64,000 nt of DNA from an uncultured Alphaproteobacteria bacterium (GTDB lineage Bacteria; Pseudomonadota; Alphaproteobacteria; UBA8366; GCA-2717185), in NCBI GenBank assembly GCA_943788635.1, contig CALSRA010000013.1, positions 144,926-208,925 on the forward strand, in the 5' to 3' direction. The position numbers were made by a program, and so were the translations under genes. Shown piece after piece: positions 43,434-53,248 of the stretch. The notes beneath the pieces were generated by a model. That model was given only the letters and a program-made list of their open reading frames with translations. It was not told the DNA's origin and made no database searches. Every line of letters begins with the position of its first letter. The first letter of the stretch is position 1.

Positions 43434-45232
43434 AGGGCCGCTTCCAACTCGTCGATCAGGCCTTCGACCATCGACAGGCCGAGCGACCAGAATTTCGGAT
43501 CGGAAGCATCGAGACCAAATGGCGCCAGCAGTTCCCGGTGCCGCAACGTTCCCCCGGCGCGCAGCATCTCCAGGTATTTGTCGACGAAGCCTTCTTCCGC
43601 ATCCTGATAGCGGGAATACAGCGCGTTCACCAGGCCGTCCCCGAACGCATAGGCATAGACGTAAAACGGCGAATGGATGAAATGCGGGATATAGGCCCAG
43701 TAATTGCCGTATTCCTGTTCAAACCGGATCGCCGGCCCCAGGCTTTCGCCCTGTACCGCCATCCAGATTTCCGCCAGCCCTTCCGGCGGCATTTCGCCGT
43801 TGCGCGCGCTCGTCATGCACCCGTTTGCGTTCGAATTCGTAGAACGCGACCTGGCGTACCACGGTGTTGATCATGTCCTCGACCTTGCCGGCGAGCAGGG
43901 TCTTGCGGCGCGACTTCCTGTCCGTCGTCGCTTTCCAGCATTCGACCGGAAGGTCAGCATCTCCCCGAAGACCGATGGCCGTTTCCGCCAGGGTCAGCGG
44001 CGTATCCGCCATGAGCTGCCCCTGCGGACCGGCAAGCACCTGATGCACGCCGTGGCCCAGTTCATGCGCCAGGGTCATCACGTCCCGCGCCTTGCCCTGA
44101 TAGTTCAGCAGCAGATACGGATGCGCCGCGGGCACGGTCGGATGCGCGAAGGCGCCGGATGCCTTGCCCGAGCGCACCGGCCGCATCGATCCAGCGCATT
44201 GTCGAAGAATGGCTTCCCCACCGCCGCCAGGTCGGGTGAAAATTCGCCATAGGCTTTCAGCACCGTGTCGCGGGCTTCGTCCCACGGCGACGATGCGTTT
44301 GTCCTACATCGGGCGGCGGCGCGTTGCGATCCCAGTAATCCAGCTGTTTCCACGCCGCAGCCAGCGGGCCTTCAGCGCATAATAGCGATGCGACAGGCGC
44401 GGATAGGAATCGGCGACCACCGCCTCGGACAGCGCCTCCACCACCTCGTCCTCGACACTGTTCGCCAGGTTGCGCCGATGACACCGGGCGTCGGCAGATT
44501 ACGCCAGCGATCCTCGATTTCCTTGTCCTTGGCCAGCGTGTTGGTGATCAGCGAAAACAGGCGGATGTTATCTTCCAGCACCGTGCCGATGCTCTTTGCC
44601 GCGTCCTTGCGGACCTTGCCGTCATGATCGGACAGAAGGTCGAAAATTTCGGTCGAGGTCAGGATCCGCTTGCGGTAGGGAAAGCGCAACCCGGCCATGG
44701 TTTCGTCGAACAGCCGCACCCAGGCGCTGCGCCCGGCAACTGATTTTTCATAAAGCAGTTTTTCGATTTCATCGGAAAGCTGATGCGGCCGCATCGCGCG
44801 CACTTCCCGCAGCCAGGGCTGGAAATGCGCCAGCGCTTCAGAATCCGCCAGCTTCGCATCCAGCGCCGCATCGTCGATCCGGTTCAGTTCGAGCGTAAAA
44901 AACAGCAGATGGGTGCCGATGTCGTTCGCACGTTCCTGCATCGTCTGGTAGAATCGACCGACTTCAGGATCACTGACATTGCCCGCATGAACCAGCCCCG
45001 CATAGCTCATCACCCGACCGAGGATTTCGTCGATTTTTTCGTATTCGACAATGGCCCCGGCGAGCGCTGCGCCATCCAGCGCCGCAAGCCTGCCTTCGTA
45101 GGATTTGGCGAAGGCTTTGGAATCGGTTTCCGCGCGGGAAAGGTCCGCCGCGAGTTCGGGCGAATTCTGCCCGGGATACAGGTCATCGAGGTTCCATTCG
45201 GGAAGCGTGCCGAGGGCCGTGCTGGGACTCAT
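43430..45232 (-). pseudogene. pepF: M3-family oligoendopeptidase F, frame-disrupted
   Basis: The 1803-bp span matches a 600-aa PepF. The N-terminal half (44520-45232) is intact: PEWNLDDLYPGQNSPELAAD, YEKSVAGRSAWVRLFDETMA. The zinc motif TLAHELGHGVHQVLAG (HExxH) and the third ligand in TPLTLAETA are in another frame near 44050. The C-terminal third (43430-43816) is intact again: GESLGPAIRFEQEYGNYWAY, HSPFYVYAYAFGDGLVNALY. The breaks are concentrated in 43.8-44.5 kb. The gene heads the reverse operon and is likely functional in the organism if these are sequence errors. Confidence 0.85.
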
Positions 45233-45315
45233 GATTTTTCCTCCATTGCGTCATCCGATATATGGTGCCTTACCGCACCCGGCAAGCCGGAAACCGACAT
45301 AGCTGGATCAGAAGC

Positions 45316-47046
45316 ATGATAGATTACGCTGCTACCCGAAATCTGCCAGAGGCATTCTTTGTCACCGCCGCCGAACGACCGACTGCGCCGTTCCTGGGCG
45401 TAAAGCGGAAGGAAGGCTGGCATACCACCGATTGGGGGAGCGTTGCACAACAGGTTTCCGAACTGTCGCGGGGATTGCGCGCGCTGGGGGTGGAACCGGG
45501 TGACCGCGTTGCCATCATCGCCGAAAACCGGCCGGAATGGGCCATTGCAGATCTCGCGATCATGGCGGCCGGCGCCATCAGCGTGCCGGCCTACACCACC
45601 AATACCGTCGACGACCACCTGCATGTGTTGTCGGATAGCGGCGCGAAACTGGCCATCGTTTCGACCGCAAGACTGGCGAAAAACCTTATTCCCGCCGCGA
45701 AGCGCGCCATGAATACCGATATCGTTGTCGCCATCGAACCGGTGGCGTCGGATGAACAGGGTATCCATATCGTTGGTTGGGAAGACACCCTGCAACGCGG
45801 TCGTGACATGCCGGACGACGTGGCCGAACGGATTGCGACCATCGACCGAACCACGACGAGCTGCATCATCTATACCTCCGGCACCGGCGGGCGCCCGAAA
45901 GGTGTGATGCTCAGCCACGGCGCGATCCTGTGCAATTGCAAGGGCGCGTATGACCTTGTCAGCGCCATTCCCGGGTTCGAGGTCGGCGCCGAGCGATTCC
46001 TATCGTTCCTGCCATTGTCGCATTCATACGAACACACGGCCGGGCTGATGTTCCCGATCACCATCGGCGCGCAGATATACTACGCCGAAGGGGTCGACCG
46101 GCTGGTCAACAACATGGCCGAAATATCGCCGACGATCATGACGGCGGTGCCGCGCCTGTACGAAGCGATCCATGCGCGGATCATGCGCGGTGTGGAACAG
46201 GCCGGCGGGCTGAAGCAGACCATGTTCACCAAAGCCGTCGACCTGGGCCGCAGAAAGCTTGAAGGGGACGGTACGCTGCCGTTTCTCGACCAGTTGCAGG
46301 ACGGGCTGATGGAACGGCTGGTCCGCACCAAGGTGCGCGACCGTTTTGGCGGTAAACTGAAAGCTTTCGTTTCCGGCGGCGCGCCGCTGAATTCGGAAAT
46401 TGGAACCTTCTTTCTGGCGCTGGGTGTCCGCATCCTGCAGGGCTATGGCCAGACAGAATCCGCCCCTGTCGTGAGCTGCAACCCGGCCCACCATATCCGC
46501 ATTGATACGGTTGGCCCGGTGCTGACCGGGGTCGAGGTCAAGATTGCGGAAGACGGCGAGATCCTGGTGCGCGGCGAACTGGTGATGCAGGGCTACTGGC
46601 GCAATGACGAGGCCACGGCGGAAGTGCTGCGCGATGGTTGGCTGCATACCGGCGATGTCGGCGTCATCGATCCGGACGGCTATATCCGCATCACAGACCG
46701 CAAGAAGGATATCATCGTCAATTCCGGCGGCGACAACCTGTCACCACAGCGGGTCGAGGGCATGCTGACCATCGAACCGGAAATCGCGCAGGCGATGGTT
46801 TATGGCGACAAGCGCCCCCATCTGGTCGCCCTGCTGGTGGCGGAGGAAGGACAGGAAGACGGCTTGGGCGCAGCGGTGGCGCGCGTCAACGACAAGCTCA
46901 GCAATATCGAACGCATCCGCCGCTTCACCGTCGCCGACGAACCCTTCACCACCGACAACGAAATGATGACCCCCAGCATGAAGATCCGCCGCCACGTGAT
47001 TGTTGCGAAATATGGCGACAAGCTGACGGCCCTGTATGGCAAGTGA
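45316..47046 (+). CDS. AMP-dependent long-chain acyl-CoA synthetase
   Basis: 576 aa from ATG 45316 (AGAAG a few bases upstream). It adenylates a fatty or other carboxylic acid and transfers it to CoA. Motifs: YTSGTGGRPKGVMLSH (P-loop), YGQTESAPVVS (A5), WLHTGDVGVIDPDGYIRITD (A7) and RKKDIIVNSGGDNLSPQRVE (A8). The mid-section HARIMRGVEQAGGLKQTMF is typical of the FadD15-like long-chain group. It diverges from the M3 peptidase gene. Confidence 0.93.
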   Translation: MIDYAATRNLPEAFFVTAAERPTAPFLGVKRKEGWHTTDWGSVAQQVSELSRGLRALGVEPGDRVAIIAENRPEWAIADLAIMAAGAISVPAYTTNTVDDHLHVLSDSGAKLAIVSTARLAKNLIPAAKRAMNTDIVVAIEPVASDEQGIHIVGWEDTLQRGRDMPDDVAERIATIDRTTTSCIIYTSGTGGRPKGVMLSHGAILCNCKGAYDLVSAIPGFEVGAERFLSFLPLSHSYEHTAGLMFPITIGAQIYYAEGVDRLVNNMAEISPTIMTAVPRLYEAIHARIMRGVEQAGGLKQTMFTKAVDLGRRKLEGDGTLPFLDQLQDGLMERLVRTKVRDRFGGKLKAFVSGGAPLNSEIGTFFLALGVRILQGYGQTESAPVVSCNPAHHIRIDTVGPVLTGVEVKIAEDGEILVRGELVMQGYWRNDEATAEVLRDGWLHTGDVGVIDPDGYIRITDRKKDIIVNSGGDNLSPQRVEGMLTIEPEIAQAMVYGDKRPHLVALLVAEEGQEDGLGAAVARVNDKLSNIERIRRFTVADEPFTTDNEMMTPSMKIRRHVIVAKYGDKLTALYGK

Positions 47047-47494
47047 TGCCATGCGGGATGACGTGACGCCTGCGGCGCCTGTCCCGCAATCCGCCGTCAT
47101 CGCCTACCGGCGGCGCTGGTGGCGCACCAGGGTCCTGCTGGTTACTTCAATGAATACGGGCCGCTGGGTGCTGCCCAAGGGACATATCGAGGACGGCATG
47201 ACGCCGGGTGAATCTGCCGCCAAGGAAGCGCGCGAGGAAGCCGGCGTCGACGGCGTCGTCGATCCACACAGCATCGGCACCTACGATTACGACAAGAACG
47301 ACCGCAAGGGCAGTGGCGGTCCGCGACGGGTGGAGGTGTTCGCCATGTCCGTCACCCGTGTCATGCGGGATTGGCCCGAAATGTATATGCGACAGCGCAA
47401 GTGGATGTCCGTGGACGCGGCGATTGCGGCTGTCGATGAAAAGCAGCTTAAAAAGCTGCTCGCGCGATTCGGCGAGATGATCGACAGCGCCTGA
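47036..47494 (+). CDS. Nudix hydrolase
   Basis: 152 aa; it overlaps the acyl-CoA ligase by 11 bp (ATG 47051 is an alternative start). The Nudix box reads GHIEDGMTPGESAAKEAREE followed by AGV. It conforms at the REUxEExGU end except that Lys replaces the Arg, and the first Glu of Gx5E is Met. Similar diphosphoinositol polyphosphate-type alphaproteobacterial Nudix proteins share these changes. Its role is likely hydrolysis of nucleotide or inositol diphosphates. It converges with the cyclase gene. Confidence 0.88.
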   Translation: MASDAMRDDVTPAAPVPQSAVIAYRRRWWRTRVLLVTSMNTGRWVLPKGHIEDGMTPGESAAKEAREEAGVDGVVDPHSIGTYDYDKNDRKGSGGPRRVEVFAMSVTRVMRDWPEMYMRQRKWMSVDAAIAAVDEKQLKKLLARFGEMIDSA

Positions 47495-47512
47495 CGCCGT
47501 CACCGCACGACG

Positions 47513-49585
47513 CTAAATCAGGGTGCCCTTGTCATCAACGCTATCCGCCACGTCGCGCAGCCTGGCCGCGTGGCGTTCCAGTTCCTCGGCCGCCCGGCGA
47601 CGGCCGTTTGCATCCAGACTGTGCAGATCGATGCGGAACTGCATGTCTTCGGTTTCTGACTGCAGGTAGCGTTCCACGTCTTCCACCCGGTCGCCCGAAA
47701 TACCCAGCACCGCATAACACTTCACCGGCGCGGCGATGCCTTTCGCGATGACCGGCTCCCGCGCCTCGCTGTCGATTTCATCGCGGACCAGTGACCAGGT
47801 TTCATGCGCCAGCATCACACCATCCGGGTCGCAGGCGCCTTCCAGCCGTGCGGCCAGATTCACTTCCCCGCCGATAATCGTGTAATCCATGCGGACTTCG
47901 CTGCCGAAATTTCCGACATTGCAATAGCCGGTATTGATGCCGATCCGCATGTGGAACGGGCGCTCGTACCCAAGGTCGCGCCAGCGTTCGCGCAGGACTG
48001 CCATCCGCTGCTGCATGGCAATCGCCATCCGCACGCAGGTCAGCGCATCTTCCTGCACGCCTTTTGTCGTCGGGTCGCCGAAGAACAGCAACATCGCATC
48101 GCCGATATACTTGTCGACCGTCGCACCGTATTCCAGCGCGATATTGGTCATCTCCGTCAGGTAATCATTCAGCAGGTTCGTAAGGTCTTCGGGCTGTAGA
48201 TTTTCGGTGGTCGAGGTGAAATCCTTGATATCGGAAAAGAAGACCGTCAGCTTCTTGCGGCTGGTCGAGATGACAACATCCTGTTCGCCACTGAAAATCG
48301 AATCATAGACCTGCGGTGAAAGATACCGCGACAGCTTGGTCGACAGTTCCGCCAGCAACCGGTTCTTTTCATCCAGCGCCGCAACCGCCTGCCGGCGCTG
48401 TTCCACCATCTCGTTGAATGTATCGCCCAGCGCGCCCAGTTCGTCTTCGGTCTTCAAATCGATGCGGTGACCGAAATTCCCCTGTGCGAATTGATCGATA
48501 CCGCTCACCAATGACCAGAAGGCGCGAACAATCGAACGGGTCAGAACAAAGGTCGACAGCCCGGCGATGACCAGCACACCAACCGACATGGCCAGAATGA
48601 CGATCAGGGCAATCCAGCTTGAATTTTCCATGATTGAATAGGCCGACAGCTTGCGGTCACGCACAAAAGCCTGAATCCGGTTGTCGATGACATCGTCGAA
48701 ATGTTCCAGATGGTCGCGATACCGGGACAGGGCATCGCGCAACTGGTCGGTCTGGGTGAGCAATGCCTGCCCCAGGGTCACCGACGCACTGAAATCGCGC
48801 ACGATCCGGTCAAGCACCTGCCCCTCATCCGCCGAGAGTCTGGTTTTCCGGTAATCCGCCACAAAGCGGGCAAAATCATCAACGGAATCCTGCAGTTTTT
48901 CGAGTTGCCCCGGGTCACGATAAATGATGTAGCTTTCGATAGCGCCGAGCGCCTCGCCGATATTGACTTCCATATCCAGCGCGGCATGCAGTTTTGCCGC
49001 ATATCCCGCCCGGCCCTTGCGCAGCGCCCCCTGCAGCCCTTCGTCGATCAGGGCATCGAGTTCCACCGCCGTTCCGCGGAATATGTCCAATCCTTCAGCC
49101 TGCAGGTTGACCAGGGCAATGATCTCCTCCCCCAGCGATTCATACGTCTGCTGCAAATCAAGAACCGCCGCTCCTTCCACCGTCATGGCGTCGCCCTGCA
49201 GCAGGGAATTGAAGGTCTGCGAAAATTTACGGAAATCTGCATTCGAATCCTGGAACTTTTCCAGGTAGCGCGCTTCGGGCGCGGCGACATAATTGTACAA
49301 CGCCTGCGTTGCCTCGACGGCGTTGATTTCCATCTCCAGCACCGCCCGCTCCAGCGGGTCTTCGACCTCGATGACCTGCCGGACGATCTGCACCACCTGC
49401 AGCAGCAGGAAGCTGGTCACGGCGCCGCTGATGACGAGCACCGCGACAAGCATCACCAGCGAACGCCACATGCGGCGCGATATCGACCGGCGACCCAGAC
49501 GCGTGTGATCGGTCGCCGCAGTCTCGGGTTCCACAACCTCGGGCGCTGGCGCCGGGTCAGCCTTGGATTCGGAGGAATCAGTCAT
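47513..49585 (-). CDS. Membrane-bound class III adenylate/guanylate cyclase with HAMP
   Basis: 690 aa. An N-terminal membrane helix (about 42-65), a long helical extracytoplasmic region (about 70-310), a second helix (about 318-345), HAMP (about 345-400), a short coiled coil and the cyclase domain (about 430-610). Metal-binding Asp residues: VFFSDIKDFTSTTENL and DKYIGDAMLLFFGDP. The substrate-binding Lys lies in VDKYIG, and the transition-state Asn/Arg in GGEVNLAARLEG. All catalytic residues are present. Its start overlaps the ligase stop (ATGA) in the operon TauD, CDF, acyl-CoA ligase, cyclase. Confidence 0.92.
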   Translation of the reverse strand: MTDSSESKADPAPAPEVVEPETAATDHTRLGRRSISRRMWRSLVMLVAVLVISGAVTSFLLLQVVQIVRQVIEVEDPLERAVLEMEINAVEATQALYNYVAAPEARYLEKFQDSNADFRKFSQTFNSLLQGDAMTVEGAAVLDLQQTYESLGEEIIALVNLQAEGLDIFRGTAVELDALIDEGLQGALRKGRAGYAAKLHAALDMEVNIGEALGAIESYIIYRDPGQLEKLQDSVDDFARFVADYRKTRLSADEGQVLDRIVRDFSASVTLGQALLTQTDQLRDALSRYRDHLEHFDDVIDNRIQAFVRDRKLSAYSIMENSSWIALIVILAMSVGVLVIAGLSTFVLTRSIVRAFWSLVSGIDQFAQGNFGHRIDLKTEDELGALGDTFNEMVEQRRQAVAALDEKNRLLAELSTKLSRYLSPQVYDSIFSGEQDVVISTSRKKLTVFFSDIKDFTSTTENLQPEDLTNLLNDYLTEMTNIALEYGATVDKYIGDAMLLFFGDPTTKGVQEDALTCVRMAIAMQQRMAVLRERWRDLGYERPFHMRIGINTGYCNVGNFGSEVRMDYTIIGGEVNLAARLEGACDPDGVMLAHETWSLVRDEIDSEAREPVIAKGIAAPVKCYAVLGISGDRVEDVERYLQSETEDMQFRIDLHSLDANGRRRAAEELERHAARLRDVADSVDDKGTLI

Positions 49586-51210
49586 CGCAGCTCCGGCAGC
49601 GTATAGCCGCTATAGGTTTCGCGCAGTTCTGTCTTCAACACCTTGCCCGTCCCGCCGATTGGGAACGCATCGACGACGAGCACGTGGTCCGGCACCCACC
49701 ACTTGGCCACTTTCGCGGCGAGGAATTCCAGCACATCCTCCCGGTCGGGCGTCCGCCCCGCCGCGGCCGTTACCAGCAGCAACGGCCGTTCATCCCATTT
49801 CGGATGGGCAACCCCGATAACCGCTGCCTGCGCGACATCAGGGTGGCTCATCGCAAAATCTTCCAGGTCAATTGAACTGATCCATTCGCCGCCGGATTTG
49901 ATCATGTCCTTCTTGCGGTCAACGATCTGCATATAGCCGTCGGCGTCGACGGTCGCGACATCACCTGTGCCGAACCAGCCGTCACGGTGGGCCCCCGAAT
50001 CCTCGTCCCCGAAATAGGCGCGGCAGACCCAGGGCCCCCGCACCTTCAACTCACCATGCGCCGTACCGTCATGCGGCTGGGCGGTGCCGTCATCGCCCTC
50101 GATCATCATCTCGACGCCAAAGGGCGGGCGGCCCTGCTTGGCGAGCACATTCATCCGGTCGTCTGCGGGCCAGTCGCGCATATGGGGCTTCAACGTGTTG
50201 ACCGCACCGACGGGCGACATTTCCGTCATACCCCAGCCATGCCGTGCCTCGATCCCGTATTCGTTCGCCAGCAACTCTATCATCGAGCGCGGCGCCGCAC
50301 TGCCGCCGACGATCATGCGCTGCATCGTATCGAGCCGTTTGTTGTTCTCGCCCATATAGCCCAGCAGCCCGTGCCAGATTGTCGGCACCCCGGCAGAGAA
50401 GGTGACACCTTCGGCATCCATGAGCGCCCACAGCGATTCACCGTCGAGCCGCGGGCCGGGCATGACCTGCTTCGCGCCGGTCATGGTCGCCGCATAGGGA
50501 ATGCCCCAGGCATTGACGTGAAACATGGGGACGACGGGTAACACGGTTTCGGCATCCGACAGGCACAGCATCGACGGCATGGCGATCGCGTAGGAATGCA
50601 GGATCGTCGCCCGGTGTGAATACAATACCCCCTTGGGATGCCCGGTCGTGCCCGAGGTATAGCAAAGTGAGGACGCGGTATTTTCATCGAAGACGGGCCA
50701 GTCGAACGACTCGCTTTGCCCGTCCAGCAGTTCCTCGTAACAGAACGCGTTGGCCAGCGTTGTGTCCGGCATATGCGCCCGGTCGGTCATTACCACCACG
50801 CCTTCCAGCCCGGGCACGTGCGGCGCCACTTGCTCAATCAGTGGCAGGAAGGTCAGGTCGACAAAGACATAACGGTCTTCGGCATGATTCAGCAGATAGG
50901 CCATCTGATCCGGATGCAGGCGCGGATTCATCGTGTGGCATACCGCCCCCATGCCGGACGTCCCGAACCAGACCTCGTAATGCCGGTAGCCGTTCCAGGC
51001 GATGGTGCCGATGCGATCGCCCGGCTTTATCCCAAGCCCGGTCAGGGCATTGGCCATCTGTTGCGCGCGAAGGTGCGCGTCAGCATAGGTGTAACGGTGG
51101 ATCGGTCCTTCGACGGTACGCGAGACGATCTCGGCCTCCGCATGGTTTGCCGCCGCATGCCGTATCAGCGACGATACCAGCAGCGGCATCTCCATCATCA
51201 GTCCCAGCAT
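49582..51210 (-). CDS. AMP-dependent medium/long-chain acyl-CoA synthetase
   Basis: 542 aa. Motifs: CYTSGTTGHPKGVLYSHRAT (P-loop), HGWGMTEMSPVG (A5), DGWFGTGDVATVDADGYMQI (A7), DRKKDMIKSGGEWISSIDLE (A8) and the catalytic Lys in GGTGKVLKTELRE. AVCHTMNPRLHPDQMAYLLN is common in FadD-like enzymes for medium-chain acids (AlkK-like). Substrate unknown. ATG near 51195 (MEMPLLVSSL) is a possible alternative start. Confidence 0.93.
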   Translation of the reverse strand: MLGLMMEMPLLVSSLIRHAAANHAEAEIVSRTVEGPIHRYTYADAHLRAQQMANALTGLGIKPGDRIGTIAWNGYRHYEVWFGTSGMGAVCHTMNPRLHPDQMAYLLNHAEDRYVFVDLTFLPLIEQVAPHVPGLEGVVVMTDRAHMPDTTLANAFCYEELLDGQSESFDWPVFDENTASSLCYTSGTTGHPKGVLYSHRATILHSYAIAMPSMLCLSDAETVLPVVPMFHVNAWGIPYAATMTGAKQVMPGPRLDGESLWALMDAEGVTFSAGVPTIWHGLLGYMGENNKRLDTMQRMIVGGSAAPRSMIELLANEYGIEARHGWGMTEMSPVGAVNTLKPHMRDWPADDRMNVLAKQGRPPFGVEMMIEGDDGTAQPHDGTAHGELKVRGPWVCRAYFGDEDSGAHRDGWFGTGDVATVDADGYMQIVDRKKDMIKSGGEWISSIDLEDFAMSHPDVAQAAVIGVAHPKWDERPLLLVTAAAGRTPDREDVLEFLAAKVAKWWVPDHVLVVDAFPIGGTGKVLKTELRETYSGYTLPELR

Positions 51211-51224
51211 GTCGAATCCTCTCC

Positions 51225-52187
51225 TTACATCGCCGGCGCGGCTCCGGCTTCAACGGCATCCGCCAGCGCGCGCTGGTGGCCGCTGCGGCTTTGCGCTTCG
51301 ATGAAGACGCGTGTGACCTCAGGGTAGTCCTGCTTGATCCGGGCTTCCAGTTCTGAAATCGTCGCCTGCAATGTATCCGCATCGATGTCGCCAGCGAAAT
51401 CGAGACTGAGAGTAAGCAACACATCCACCGGCCCGAAATGCATTGTCAGAATTTCGTTTGAATGGTCGATGCGCGGGTCAGCATCCAGAATTTTCTCGAT
51501 ACCGGCGACGACTTCCGGGTGGGCGCCCTCGCCGATCAGCAGCCCCTTGCTTTCATAGGCCAGCAGCACCGCCGTCGCAGCCAGGATCACGCCGATCCCG
51601 ATTGAAGCATAGGCATCGAATTTCGTATTACCGGTTATATCCGCCGCCGCAATTCCACACAGGGCGACGATCAGGCCCAGAATGGCCGCGCTGTCCTCGA
51701 ACAGCACCGTAAACAATGTCGGGTCCTTGCTGCGCCGCACTTCGTCGAACAGGCTGCGATCACCCTGTACCCGGCGGAATTCACGATAGGCGACCGCCCA
51801 GGCAAAGCCTTCGAAGACCATGGCGAAACCGAGCACGATATAGTTCACCATCGGGTCTTTGACCGCGGTCGGGTTTCCCAGCTTGTGAACCCCTTCATAG
51901 ATGGAAATCCCCGCACCACCGGCGAAGATCAGGATCGCAACAACGAAGGTCCAGAAATACAGCTCCATCCCATAGCCGAAGGGATGCCGTGCGTCCGCGG
52001 GCTTGCTCGCCTTCCGCACGCCGTATAGCAGCAGGACCTGGTTCCCGGTATCAACAACGGAATGTACTGCCTCGCTCAACATGGCCGAACTGCCGGTGGT
52101 GAAAGCGGCGCCGAATTTGGTCACGGCGATCAGGGCGTTCCCCACCAGCGCCGCGTATATGACCTTCTTGGATGCGGAACTGGCCAT
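51225..52187 (-). CDS. Cation diffusion facilitator family transporter
   Basis: 320 aa. Six membrane helices in residues about 8-215 and a cytoplasmic C-terminal domain. The transmembrane metal site motif is HSVVDTGNQ (HxxxD). SSAMLSEAVHSVVD and GYGMELYFWTFVVA are CDF signatures. It exports Zn, Co, Fe or similar divalent metals by proton antiport. It lies 14 bp upstream of the ligase gene and 9 bp after the TauD gene, so it is probably part of the four-gene operon. Confidence 0.9.
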   Translation of the reverse strand: MASSASKKVIYAALVGNALIAVTKFGAAFTTGSSAMLSEAVHSVVDTGNQVLLLYGVRKASKPADARHPFGYGMELYFWTFVVAILIFAGGAGISIYEGVHKLGNPTAVKDPMVNYIVLGFAMVFEGFAWAVAYREFRRVQGDRSLFDEVRRSKDPTLFTVLFEDSAAILGLIVALCGIAAADITGNTKFDAYASIGIGVILAATAVLLAYESKGLLIGEGAHPEVVAGIEKILDADPRIDHSNEILTMHFGPVDVLLTLSLDFAGDIDADTLQATISELEARIKQDYPEVTRVFIEAQSRSGHQRALADAVEAGAAPAM

Positions 52188-52196
52188 GTGGCGCGA

Positions 52197-53060
52197 TCAG
52201 GCCACGACTTCGAAGAAGGGCCGCGTGCCGGCAACCGTTGTGCGATGCATCCGGCGGCGTGAACCCTTTTCGTCGAACGGGCACGCCTTGTGCATCGAAT
52301 TACGATTGTCCCAGATGATCACATCGCCGGGCGCCCATTTATGGACATAGGTGAATTCCGGCCCGGTCGCGAATTCCAGGATTTCCGCCAGGACCTTCTG
52401 GCTTTCCGCATCGTCCACACCTTCGAAGCGGCGAATCCAGACTTCAGACAGAAACAGCGACGGCCGGCCGTTGACCGGATGGCTGCGCACCACGGGATGC
52501 GCGATCGGCGGCACCTTGGCTTTCTGCTCCGCGGTCAGCGCCGGCCGGTCGCGATGCGCCTGCTCGTAATACCAGACATAGTCGAACACCGCGCGCTTGC
52601 CCTGCAGCCACAGTTTGCGGTCTTCCGGCAGTGCCGCATAGGCCGCACTCATACTCACAAAGGACGTCTCGCCGCCTTCTTCGGTGCATTCCAGGCAATG
52701 GAACACCGAGCCCATGCTTGGTTCGTCCAGATAGGCAAGATCCGAATGATACTGTTTCGACCCGCCAAAGGCGCCGATATGCTTGCCGTTCTCGATAATA
52801 TTGGAAACGACGAAGATTTCCTTGTGGCCCGGCAGGCAGAAATTGCTGAGAACGTGGTCCTCCAGCGATCCAAGCTGACGGCTGAAGGCGATATGCTGTT
52901 CGGGCGAAATATCCTGCCCGCGGATCAGCACCACGGCGCGGTCGGCCAGGGCGTGCTCCAGCGCCGCGATATCGGCATCGGCAACGGGCCGCGAAAGGTC
53001 CAGACCCTGCGCTTCCGCCCCGATATGTGCCGTAAGGTCGGTGAAAGTAATTGCTGTCAT
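52197..53060 (-). CDS. TauD/TfdA family Fe(II)/2-oxoglutarate-dependent dioxygenase
   Basis: 287 aa from ATG 53060 with GGGAG a few bases upstream; the frame is open further but without a start site. Iron ligands: KQYHSDLAYLDEPS (His-x-Asp) and the distal His in NRNSMHKACPFDEKGSRR, with the Arg in RRMHRTTVAG. VVLIRGQDISPEQHIAFSRQ is typical. It heads the operon followed by the CDF transporter, acyl-CoA ligase and cyclase. Substrate unknown. Confidence 0.91.
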   Translation of the reverse strand: MTAITFTDLTAHIGAEAQGLDLSRPVADADIAALEHALADRAVVLIRGQDISPEQHIAFSRQLGSLEDHVLSNFCLPGHKEIFVVSNIIENGKHIGAFGGSKQYHSDLAYLDEPSMGSVFHCLECTEEGGETSFVSMSAAYAALPEDRKLWLQGKRAVFDYVWYYEQAHRDRPALTAEQKAKVPPIAHPVVRSHPVNGRPSLFLSEVWIRRFEGVDDAESQKVLAEILEFATGPEFTYVHKWAPGDVIIWDNRNSMHKACPFDEKGSRRRMHRTTVAGTRPFFEVVA

Positions 53061-53248
53061 GGGGAATCTCCCTGCTGCCCGATAATACGCGATAACGCCA
53101 CCGCCTCGGACCGTAACGTGAAGAAGGCATGGCGGGCAAGGCGACAGAGGATTTTCCATCCGGGTCTTGTCCCTTGTGTTGCGACGCAGCATATTGCACC
53201 CGTACAACACGGGACAAACCACTCTATCGTGCAAATGGAGGTCGCTTC

